Below are positions 1 through 3,737 of a DNA stretch of 6,529 bases, one piece after another. How positions within the stretch are numbered: position 1 is the stretch's first letter; each line of letters begins with the position of its first letter. The position numbers and the translations under genes are program-made. Location: positions 1 through 6,529 of the forward strand of contig JANWHC010000008.1 in NCBI GenBank assembly GCA_025450615.1, read 5' to 3'. The notes under the pieces were generated by a model that was not told the origin of the DNA, did no database searches, and saw only the letters and a list, made by a program, of their open reading frames with translations. The DNA is from Minisyncoccota bacterium. GTDB taxonomy: Bacteria > Patescibacteriota > Minisyncoccia > Phycocordibacterales > DATDWN01.

Positions 1-84
1 ACAGCATACGAAGAAGTTGGCACAGCATATATAACCTCCCTACCTTTGGAGTTAGCCCTTGTCAAAATAATAAAAGAGGTGTAG
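1..84 (+). CDS. dnaX: C-terminal end of a gene, possibly DNA polymerase III gamma/tau subunit
   Basis: Frame 1 is open from the first base to a TAG at 82-84, giving 27 residues; the gene starts outside the window. The tail contains the motif SLPLELALVKI. A proline-rich turn followed by LPLELALxxL is typical of the end of clamp-loader domain III in DnaX, the replication clamp-loader ATPase subunit. Identification rests on this one short motif and is tentative. The stop codon overlaps the -10 element of the promoter for the downstream RNA, and the -35 element lies inside the coding end, so gene and ncRNA are packed with no spacer. If this is DnaX, the protein lacks a long tau-like C-terminal extension after this motif. 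Confidence 0.5.
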   Translation, partial: TAYEEVGTAYITSLPLELALVKIIKEV

Positions 85-87
85 AGT
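59..87 (+). promoter_or_regulatory. Sigma70-type promoter for the ncRNA
   Basis: TTGTCA (59-64), a 17-nt spacer and TAGAGT (82-87). The predicted start is near 94-95, exactly where the closing stem of the folded RNA begins, which supports the assignment. The -35 lies in the last codons of the upstream gene and the -10 covers its stop codon. Confidence 0.55.
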
Positions 88-93
88 TTCTTT

Positions 94-288
94 CGTGGTT
101 CAGGCAACACTCGGTACGAGTGGGTCGACAACAAAGCACGTAGATTTCTCATCTTACGATAACGCCATTTCGTAAGGTTAGATGGAATTGCGTGTTAGGG
201 TAGGGTTTTCCCCCGGCACCCGTCTGTTGTGCGGACTGCTTGAACCACACCACAGCCTTCGCTCGCATGAGTCGAAGGCTTTTATTTT
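94..288 (+). ncRNA. Structured non-coding RNA of unknown class (about 190 nt)
   Basis: A free-standing RNA gene is inferred from a promoter, nested self-complementarity and an intrinsic terminator, with no plus-strand coding frame of its own. The closing stem pairs 95-102 (GTGGTTCA) with 241-248 (TGAACCAC). Inside it are a hairpin 108-113/117-122 (CACTCG/CGAGTG), a second stem 128-133/225-230 (ACAACA/TGTTGT), a long arm starting at 137-140/191-194 and capped by a perfect 7-bp helix 153-159/170-176 (CTTACGA/TCGTAAG), and a small hairpin 203-205/210-212. I looked for the signature sequences of RNase P RNA (GAGGAAAGTCC), SRP RNA (GGAA/AGCAG) and tmRNA (T-arm plus CCA) and found none. The closing stem, open centre and apical arm loosely recall 6S RNA, but this is shape only. 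No plus-strand gene follows within 2 kb, so a trans-acting role is more likely than a riboswitch. Confidence 0.55.
254..288 (+). terminator. Intrinsic terminator of the ncRNA
   Basis: AGCCTTCG (254-261) pairs with CGAAGGCT (273-280) around the loop CTCGCATGAGT, which can add a CTC/GAG inner stem. It is followed by TTTATTTT. The T tract is only on the plus strand and overlaps the stop codon of the convergent DUF6496 gene. Confidence 0.75.
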
Positions 289-506
289 CCACGGCCTTTT
301 CGGGAGGGAGCCTTATAGCCCTTTCTCTTCGCTTCAGAAATGGCAATAGCCACAGCCTGTTTCTGACTTTTTACTTTTTTAGCACTTTTGCCAATATGGA
401 GTTTGCCTTCACCCCACTCGTGCATAACGCGACTTATTTTCTTCTCAGCTTTATCGCTGTATTTTTTTGTTGATTTCTTTTTGGATTTTGATTTTTTTCT
501 CGGCAT
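282..506 (-). CDS. DUF6496 domain protein, small and highly basic
   Basis: A 74-aa protein very rich in Lys, Arg and Ser. The N-terminal 18 residues are a Lys/Ser tail. The DUF6496 core follows: a helix with KISRVMHEW at about residues 23-31, then GEGKLHIGK and the segment KSQKQAVAIAISEAKRKG (46-63), and a basic C-terminus. The family is widespread in environmental and CPR bacteria and has no proven function; the charge and the pattern KSxKQAxAIAxSEA suggest nucleic-acid binding, which is inference. No Shine-Dalgarno precedes the ATG; instead a small hairpin (TGGTC/GACCA, 508-521) lies 1 nt upstream of it. The gene lies 45 bp downstream of the lmo0937-like gene and may be co-transcribed with it. 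Its stop codon overlaps the T tract of the convergent ncRNA terminator. Confidence 0.85.
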   Translation of the reverse strand: MPRKKSKSKKKSTKKYSDKAEKKISRVMHEWGEGKLHIGKSAKKVKSQKQAVAIAISEAKRKGYKAPSRKGRGK

Positions 507-551
507 CTGGTCATACGACCACTGCTCGCTTTACGCGGTTACAGCGGTTGA

Positions 552-704
552 TTAACTTATTGGATTTCTACCCTGAATAATACGAATAAGAAACATAATA
601 ATTGCGGCGACTAAAAGAAGATGAATAAACCAACCTAAAGTGTACCCAGTGACTAGACCTAGCACCCAAAGAACTAAAAGTACTACTGCAATTGTTACTA
701 ACAT
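552..704 (-). CDS. lmo0937-family small membrane protein
   Basis: This 50-codon gene reads from ATG (702-704) to TAA (552-554). The product starts MLVTIAVVLLVLWVLGL and ends FLIRIIQGRNPIS. Two hydrophobic segments, about residues 2-18 and 24-43, are separated by a short Gly-rich turn VTGYTLG. Length, turn and the RIIQGR tail match the lmo0937 (DUF5670-like) family, tiny inner-membrane proteins of unknown function found across bacteria. The leader is A-rich (AACAATAAAAAAAT before ATG) with no Shine-Dalgarno, like other genes here. Recognition is by pattern; function is not known. Confidence 0.85.
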   Translation of the reverse strand: MLVTIAVVLLVLWVLGLVTGYTLGWFIHLLLVAAIIMFLIRIIQGRNPIS

Positions 705-778
705 ATTTTTTTATTGTTTTATTTGTAATATTTTATTATGACTAGATAAGGGTGAATGATGAATGAAGTTTGGAATAA

Positions 779-818
779 AATAAAACCACCCGAGAATTAA
801 CTCGCGGTGGTTTTATTT
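779..818 (-). terminator. Strong intrinsic terminator downstream of the DUF4870 gene (bidirectional in form)
   Basis: AAAACCACC plus CGAG (783-794) pairs with CTCG-C-GGTGGTTTT (801-814), a 13-bp stem with one bulged C and loop AATTAA. On the minus strand it is followed by TTTTATTTTATT, placing it just after the DUF4870 stop at 824. The plus strand also has a T-rich tail (TTTTATTTGTTTG), so it would block transcription both ways. Confidence 0.85.
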
Positions 819-823
819 GTTTG

Positions 824-1174
824 TTACTTTAAGCCAAAACTTCCTGTGAGACCACCAATTATTGGCAATTCCTTTCTATGACCCTGAATTACATTTACTA
901 TACCAATAATAGAAAGGATAAGAGTTGCCAAGTTTAAAACATTTATAAGCATCCAGATTGAATACATCATAGAAGCCAATATCCAGACGATAACTTCAAG
1001 ACCAAAAAGGACGATACCTTGTTTTGCATGAAATTTTGTAAAATCATCTTTTCCCATCATATAAGAAACTATTGAAAGAGGACCAAGATACGCAAGCACT
1101 CCAAGTACTAAATTGTGGTCTGAGCTTTGTGGTGGATTTCCCATAGGCTGACCAGAATTGTTTTGTGGATCCAT
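824..1174 (-). CDS. DUF4870 domain membrane protein (Tic20-like fold)
   Basis: A 116-aa integral membrane protein. Residues 1-20 are a Pro/Gln/Asn-rich cytosolic tail; hydrophobic helices follow at about 22-39, 53-72 and 74-96. The DUF4870 signature is present: the DDFTKFHAKQG motif (43-53) between helices 1 and 2, and the HRKELPIIG motif (99-107) after the last helix. The family is common in bacteria and distantly related to Tic20; no reaction is established. The ATG has an A-rich leader without Shine-Dalgarno. Two near-identical extended -10 elements lie just upstream, and a strong terminator follows the stop, so it can be expressed on its own although it lies 62 bp downstream of the amidase gene on the same strand. 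Confidence 0.8.
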   Translation of the reverse strand: MDPQNNSGQPMGNPPQSSDHNLVLGVLAYLGPLSIVSYMMGKDDFTKFHAKQGIVLFGLEVIVWILASMMYSIWMLINVLNLATLILSIIGIVNVIQGHRKELPIIGGLTGSFGLK

Positions 1175-1190
1175 ATTTTTAAGTTACTTT

Positions 1191-1210
1191 GTAATACCAA
1201 TATGATACCA
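1191..1210 (-). promoter_or_regulatory. Tandem extended -10 elements upstream of DUF4870
   Basis: Reading the minus strand, TGGTATCAT (1210-1202) is followed by TGGTATTAC (1199-1191), both of the TGn-TATAAT form. The inner one would start transcription near 1184, about 10 nt before the ATG. No clear -35 is seen, as expected for extended -10 promoters. Confidence 0.4.
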
Positions 1211-1236
1211 CGATGCTCTAGTTGGGATAAAGCAAG

Positions 1237-2139
1237 CTATAAAAGCTCATTGTCGGCAAGAAACCTTAGAATACCGTTGGCAATACCTTCTGCGGCAAGG
1301 TTTTGGTTGGAAACTATTATCTTTCTGTCTGTAGCTGAAGTTAGAAAGCCTGTCTCGACTATAGCCGCTGGTGTGAGCGGCGAAAGTGCGTGGTCATATC
1401 TTCGCCAGTTAAAAGCGTAGTAACCACTCATTCTGCGTGTAATATTTTTATCTTGATCTAGATTTGTTACTTTTCCGTAAGATTCATACAAATCTTTGAC
1501 TAAGTCGACAGATTTGCCGGAGAAATCTCTTTGTGGACTGGCGATTTTAAAACCAGAAACATTTGAGCTTGTACTTCCATCTGCGTGTATCGAAACAAAA
1601 GCATCTGTCACATAATCCACTGGCAAAGTTGCTGGCAACAAGTCGACGACAACACCTTTTGCCTCAAGAAGTGTTTTAACCTTTTTCGCTATTTCCAAAA
1701 CCACATCAACTTCAACTTTTCCGCCACCAGAAGCTCCACCACCATTTCGTTTTAACCCTGAAAGTTCGTCAGGAACCTCACTATTTTTCCAATGTCCGGC
1801 TTGAATCCCAACACGTGCTGGTCCAGGAGCACGTTTTTGTGATTCATAATATTTTCTCTCTTCATCTGTAAAATCCATCCACCACCTTGCCCATCTTGAA
1901 CTTCCAGAAATAAAACTAGTGATAGTCTGAATTGGGTTTGGGATTGGACTTTTCTCTGAAACTTCTGCTTCATCAGGATGTTCAGTAGTTTCTTCAAAAC
2001 CAACCTCATTGTTTGCGAAAGTTGGAGCATTTTCAGCTGTATAAAGAGGGGAGTTTGTTTTTGCCGCAAAACCTACAGCAGAAAAAGAAGCAACTGCTAA
2101 AAGAATGACGGATACTATTATTAGAAAATATCTATTCAC
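1237..2139 (-). CDS. N-acetylmuramoyl-L-alanine amidase (Amidase_3), exported
   Basis: Zinc-dependent peptidoglycan amidase that cleaves the bond between N-acetylmuramic acid and L-Ala. Numbering from the GTG start chosen here (300 aa): residues 1-27 are a signal peptide or anchor (hydrophobic core FLIIVSVILLAVASFSAVGF), residues 28-80 a low-complexity acidic linker, and about 109-300 the catalytic domain. The zinc ligands are visible as H116 (AGHW), E143 (VEVDVV) and H185 (SIHADG); the catalytic Glu is E262 (AIVETGFL). The usual Arg of the D-R-x-x-x-A-N segment before the SIH strand is not apparent (PVDYVTDAFVSIHAD). A TTG start at 2154 would add five residues, but that codon abuts a perfect TATAAT that looks like the promoter, and GTG at 2139 fits a leaderless transcript. 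It probably acts in the envelope during division or wall turnover. Confidence 0.88.
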   Translation of the reverse strand: MNRYFLIIVSVILLAVASFSAVGFAAKTNSPLYTAENAPTFANNEVGFEETTEHPDEAEVSEKSPIPNPIQTITSFISGSSRWARWWMDFTDEERKYYESQKRAPGPARVGIQAGHWKNSEVPDELSGLKRNGGGASGGGKVEVDVVLEIAKKVKTLLEAKGVVVDLLPATLPVDYVTDAFVSIHADGSTSSNVSGFKIASPQRDFSGKSVDLVKDLYESYGKVTNLDQDKNITRRMSGYYAFNWRRYDHALSPLTPAAIVETGFLTSATDRKIIVSNQNLAAEGIANGILRFLADNELL

Positions 2140-2145
2140 TAAAGT

Positions 2146-2151
2146 ATTATA
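2146..2151 (-). promoter_or_regulatory. -10 element of a leaderless promoter for the amidase
   Basis: A perfect TATAAT on the minus strand, preceded by TG, lies 6 nt upstream of GTG 2139. The predicted start point coincides with that GTG. No good -35 is seen. Confidence 0.5.
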
Positions 2152-2188
2152 CAAAACTTTAGGAATTAAATTACATCTAGAACTTTAG

Positions 2189-2482
2189 TTACCAAACTTT
2201 GTAGATTTCTCTCCAACCTTCCTGATACATCTCGTGGTAGTTTTTCATTTTTTCCATAGACTTCTTCATTTCTGGCGTAGGGTTGCTGTACGCTTCGAAA
2301 CTTTTTTCGTAAGCGGTTAAATCTTTGTACTGGCTGACCATTATGACTTTGTTGTATCGTCCTGTCATGTCAGTCATGACGTTTACTACGTTTTTATCTC
2401 CAGACATTGTTTCTTTAAAAAGTTTCGCCATTTTTGAGGCATTTCCTGGTTTACACACAAAAGTATCATGTACTATTATCAT
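2189..2482 (-). CDS. Small protein with dimeric alpha/beta-barrel (ABM/NIPSNAP-like) pattern
   Basis: A 97-aa cytosolic protein. The order of predicted elements fits a ferredoxin-like, dimeric alpha/beta-barrel domain: strand IIVHDTFVC (2-10), helix NASKMAKLFKETM (14-26), strand NVVNVMTDM (31-39), strand NKVIMVSQYKD (44-54), then helices at 55-65 and 70-90. The opening of a strand followed by KPGNASKMAKLFK resembles antibiotic-biosynthesis monooxygenase and NIPSNAP relatives, which range from enzymes to structural proteins. No catalytic residue can be named, so function is open. The gene has its own extended -10 promoter and an A-rich Shine-Dalgarno-less leader (AAATTAAAAAAT before ATG), diverging from the 2620 gene. 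Confidence 0.65.
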   Translation of the reverse strand: MIIVHDTFVCKPGNASKMAKLFKETMSGDKNVVNVMTDMTGRYNKVIMVSQYKDLTAYEKSFEAYSNPTPEMKKSMEKMKNYHEMYQEGWREIYKVW

Positions 2483-2511
2483 ATTTTTTAATTTAACTTA
2501 TAGTGTCTGCT

Positions 2512-2520
2512 ATTATAGCA
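2512..2520 (-). promoter_or_regulatory. Extended -10 promoter of the 2189-2482 gene
   Basis: TGCTATAAT on the minus strand is a perfect extended -10 and is identical to the one before the VOC gene at 3761-3769. The start is predicted near 2505, giving a leader of about 22 nt. Confidence 0.65.
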
Positions 2521-2545
2521 AATCAATTATTTTAATTTGATGAAT

Positions 2546-2574
2546 TTGACAAAAAGTAATAAACGGTATCTAAT
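2546..2574 (+). promoter_or_regulatory. Strong sigma70 promoter of the 2620 gene
   Basis: TTGACA (2546-2551), a 17-nt spacer and TCTAAT (2569-2574): a perfect -35 and 5 of 6 for the -10. The start is predicted near 2581, giving a 39-nt leader. It lies back to back with the divergent promoter at 2512-2520. Confidence 0.8.
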
Positions 2575-2600
2575 AGCGCTAGAGTAAAACTTTTGAAATA

Positions 2601-2615
2601 TCCTCTGAAGGAGGA
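2601..2615 (+). promoter_or_regulatory. Shine-Dalgarno (2607-2614) inside a small hairpin
   Basis: The ribosome-binding site GAAGGAGG lies 5 nt before ATG 2620 and fixes the start there, not at an in-frame TTG at 2593. TCCTC (2601-2605) can pair with GAGGA (2611-2615) around TGAAG, which would cover the core of the site. Confidence 0.6.
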
Positions 2616-2619
2616 CAAA

Positions 2620-2943
2620 ATGTACCCGCAATACTTGAAGATGCCGAACGAGAATGAGATGCTCACTCGGCTAAAAAGGGCCGATGGCGACCCTTACGTC
2701 AACGAAAGGCTTTTCCCGCTTCTGCTCAAAGTGGCTGGAAAAGAGCTTAGTCCCGCGGGTGTTGTAGCTGCGTTCTGGGATGCGATTGAGGAGTACTGTG
2801 AAAAGAAGCCTCCATCGACTTTGAATGTCATGCTTCCAATGCTACTCTTCTACATCGACAGGGTGATCGACGACAAGAAATTTGTCGAAAAGGCGAGAGT
2901 TGACTTCATGCGAATCCTGTCGGAGGTTTCGAAGAAGAAGTAG
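2620..2943 (+). CDS. Uncharacterised 107-aa helical protein (GC-richer, SD-led cassette)
   Basis: I do not recognise the family. The protein appears all-helical and soluble: helices at about 11-20, 26-40, 44-60, 66-82 and 86-104, with a short Pro-containing break EKKPPS (61-66) and a Lys-rich end. No metal or catalytic motif is seen. The start at ATG 2620 is supported by a strong Shine-Dalgarno. The gene is a complete cassette: consensus promoter, leader with a hairpin over the ribosome-binding site, ORF, and strong terminator. Codon use favours C/G third positions (GGC, GAC, CTC, GTC) unlike the A/T-ending codons of neighbouring genes, which together with the Shine-Dalgarno suggests high expression or acquisition from elsewhere. 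It resembles the 5947 gene in style but not in sequence. Confidence 0.75.
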   Translation: MYPQYLKMPNENEMLTRLKRADGDPYVNERLFPLLLKVAGKELSPAGVVAAFWDAIEEYCEKKPPSTLNVMLPMLLFYIDRVIDDKKFVEKARVDFMRILSEVSKKK

Positions 2944-2968
2944 GGTAACTCCGCCTCAGTGCTATTCC

Positions 2969-3009
2969 ACAGGCTTCCACAAAAAAACGTGGAGGCCTGT
3001 TTTAATTTT
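2969..3009 (+). terminator. Intrinsic terminator of the 2620 gene
   Basis: ACAGGCTTCCAC (2969-2980) pairs with GTGGAGGCCTGT (2989-3000), 12 bp including one T-G pair, around an A-rich 8-nt loop. It is followed by TTTTAATTTTA. Confidence 0.85.
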
Positions 3010-3042
3010 ATTCTGGTAAAAATTGAAAAATATCTCAAACAA

Positions 3043-3246
3043 GGTTCGATTCCCTACGCAGAGTCTCCAGACTCTGCTGTCTCTACAGAAAATCGTAACC
3101 GATTTTTGCTGGGAGACTGGGTACTCGCTTCGCTGCGTCTGGGAAACCCACGGTTTTCCCAATCCTTCCTCCACGGGAAAACATCTGTTTTCCCGACCCC
3201 TTTCGATTCCATGTCATCCTCAGCAAAAAAGTGTAACCACTTTTTC
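3043..3246. repeat. Cluster of palindromic repeats containing copies of the tRNA-Gln 3' end
   Basis: This gene-free stretch holds at least five hairpins: 3058-3065/3070-3077 (8 bp, GCAGAGTC/GACTCTGC); 3089-3095/3100-3106 (AAAATCG/CGATTTT, loop TAAC); 3141-3148/3152-3160 (GGGAAACC/GGTTTTCCC, one bulge); 3175-3182/3187-3194 (GGGAAAAC/GTTTTCCC); and 3226-3233/3238-3245 (AAAAAGTG/CACTTTTT, loop TAAC). The two TAAC hairpins share CAG/CTG flanks, and both are followed on the plus strand by GCTGGGAGACnGGG (3108-3121 and 3249-3262), the second being the tRNA 3' end read in reverse. The T-arm sequence recurs in inverted orientation at 3043-3055 (13 of 13) and 3202-3210 (9 of 9). Short ORFs across it in several frames are by-products of the palindromes. 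Confidence 0.85.
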
Positions 3247-3269
3247 TGGCTGGGAGACAGGGAATCGAA
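3202..3269. repeat. Large imperfect palindrome whose right arm is the tRNA-Gln 3' end
   Basis: The left arm runs from TTCGATTCC (3202-3210) to AAAAAGTG (3226-3233), the loop is TAAC (3234-3237), and the right arm runs back to GGAATCGAA (3261-3269). Each arm is about 32 nt, with a few mismatches and gaps in the middle; both ends match exactly. The right arm covers the T-loop and the 3' halves of the T and acceptor stems, discriminator and CCA of the tRNA gene. Confidence 0.8.
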
Positions 3270-3320
3270 CCCCAATTAAAGGCTTCAAAGGCCTCTGTCC
3301 TACCGTTAGACGATCTCCCA
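3247..3320 (-). tRNA. tRNA-Gln (anticodon TTG), CCA encoded
   Basis: A 74-nt tRNA reads on the minus strand from 3320 to 3247. The acceptor stem pairs TGGGAGA with TCTCCCA. The D arm is GTC-TAACGGTAG-GAC, with the GG of the D loop. The anticodon stem GAGGC/GCCTT encloses the loop CTTTGAA, giving anticodon TTG, which reads CAA. The T arm has the loop TTCGATT. The discriminator is G, as is usual for glutamine tRNAs, followed by an encoded CCA. The T stem has two G-T pairs near the acceptor. A weak -10 (TATTAT at 3337-3332) lies upstream. On the 3' side the AT-rich TAAC hairpin (3226-3245), followed by T's on the minus strand, could end transcription. Confidence 0.92.
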
Positions 3321-3368
3321 ATACGAATCACATAATAACATTTTTTTCTGATTTTACCAGCTTAAATC

Positions 3369-3398
3369 TTGGACTTAGATAAACAATAAGTGTACTAT
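3369..3398 (+). promoter_or_regulatory. Promoter of the leaderless 37-aa gene
   Basis: TTGGAC (3369-3374), an 18-nt spacer and TACTAT (3393-3398). The start is predicted at about 3405-3407, at or next to the ATG, so the mRNA would be leaderless or nearly so. Confidence 0.55.
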
Positions 3399-3406
3399 AG
3401 GCTTAT

Positions 3407-3520
3407 ATGGCAAAAAGATTAGCAACAAACACAAAAAGAAAAACCTCACGTTCACACAAAACAAAAAAGCGTTTAAAGATTAAGCACGCTAGACTTGTTG
3501 CACAAGGCAAGACGAGATAG
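3407..3520 (+). CDS. Very basic 37-aa protein, leaderless
   Basis: ATG (3407-3409) to TAG (3518-3520). The product begins MAKRLATNTKRKTSRSHKTK and ends KHARLVAQGKTR; nearly half of the residues are Lys, Arg or His and there are no acidic residues. Such composition is typical of small ribosomal proteins or other RNA-binding peptides, but I cannot match it to a named ribosomal protein, so this is inference. A promoter with the -10 eight nt before the ATG indicates a leaderless mRNA, and a hairpin with a T tract follows at 3557-3576. Codon use (A-rich) is like the SD-less neighbours and unlike the 3591 gene. It is short enough to be missed by length cut-offs, but promoter, basic composition and terminator together make it a probable gene. 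Confidence 0.65.
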   Translation: MAKRLATNTKRKTSRSHKTKKRLKIKHARLVAQGKTR

Positions 3521-3545
3521 ACGAATTTCTAAAAAACTCTAGTCA

Positions 3546-3574
3546 TTGATGTTGTCGTACCATTGTGGTACTTT
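3546..3574 (+). promoter_or_regulatory. Promoter of the 3591 gene, overlapping a terminator
   Basis: TTGATG (3546-3551), a 17-nt spacer and TACTTT (3569-3574), with an extended TGG before the -10. The start is predicted near 3581, giving the 10-nt leader GGGGTACATT. Confidence 0.5.
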
Positions 3575-3576
3575 TT
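3557..3576 (+). terminator. Intrinsic terminator of the 37-aa gene
   Basis: GTACCA (3557-3562) pairs with TGGTAC (3566-3571) around TTG, followed by five T's. The 6-bp stem is modest. The right half of the hairpin is also the extended -10 of the next promoter. Confidence 0.6.
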
Positions 3577-3590
3577 CACAGGGGTACATT

Positions 3591-3737
3591 ATGCTTTCAC
3601 GATTTCTCTTGTGGATTGAAAGAATTAGAAATCGTCGACGTTTTGAAAAGTCGAGTCGTGTACACGAGGAGGGAATGGGGAGGAATCTTCGCTATTTGAA
3701 GGAGCAACTAAAGCATAGAAAGGGCCGAAAACTTTAA
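3591..3737 (+). CDS. Basic 48-aa protein, SD-led small cassette
   Basis: I do not recognise the family. The 48-aa product begins MLSRFLLWIERIRNRRRFEK; a short amphipathic or hydrophobic N-terminus (LSRFLLWIERI) is followed by an Arg-rich stretch and a Lys/Arg-rich helix (LRYLKEQLKHRKGRKL). It could lie on the membrane surface or bind nucleic acid; neither is shown. The start at 3591 is preferred over in-frame TTG/ATG codons at 3546 and 3549, because those lie in the -35 region and upstream of the terminator hairpin, whereas 3591 has an AGGGG element 6 nt upstream. Arg codons CGT/CGA and GAG/AAG use set it apart from the A-ending codons of its neighbours. The stop codon lies within the loop of its own terminator. 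Confidence 0.6.
   Translation: MLSRFLLWIERIRNRRRFEKSSRVHEEGMGRNLRYLKEQLKHRKGRKL

Noticed and set aside
94..288. The RNA as tmRNA, SRP RNA or RNase P RNA
   Set aside because: There is no T-arm or CCA end, no GGAA/AGCAG SRP loop and no GAGGAAAGTCC P4 strand. A 6S-like shape is possible but unsupported by sequence.
149..346. Minus-strand ORF across the ncRNA (65 aa)
   Set aside because: It overlaps the RNA, its terminator and the end of the DUF6496 gene; it has no ribosome-binding site or recognisable domain, and the palindromic terminator explains part of the open frame.
240..473. 77-aa plus-strand ORF opposite DUF6496
   Set aside because: It is the antisense shadow of the Lys-rich DUF6496 gene, whose AAA/AAG codons read as Phe/Leu on the other strand, and it starts inside the ncRNA.
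541..552. Tandem GCGGTT repeat just outside the DUF6496 gene (GCGGTTACAGCGGTT, 535-549)
   Set aside because: Two 6-nt copies in the spacer are too short to separate from chance and match no known operator.
1752..2069. 105-aa minus-strand ORF inside the amidase gene
   Set aside because: It is an out-of-frame shadow of the amidase; the amidase frame holds the full catalytic motif set.
2593..2619. TTG start for the 2620 gene
   Set aside because: The frame is open to TTG 2593, but the Shine-Dalgarno GAAGGAGG is placed for ATG 2620 and the extra residues would cover it.
3043..3250. CRISPR array
   Set aside because: The hairpins differ in sequence and spacing and there are no regular repeats with unique spacers or cas genes.
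2959..3382. Several overlapping ORFs on both strands between the 2620 gene and the tRNA
   Set aside because: They run through the terminator, the hairpin array and the tRNA; their open frames result from the palindromic repeats, and none has a plausible protein pattern.
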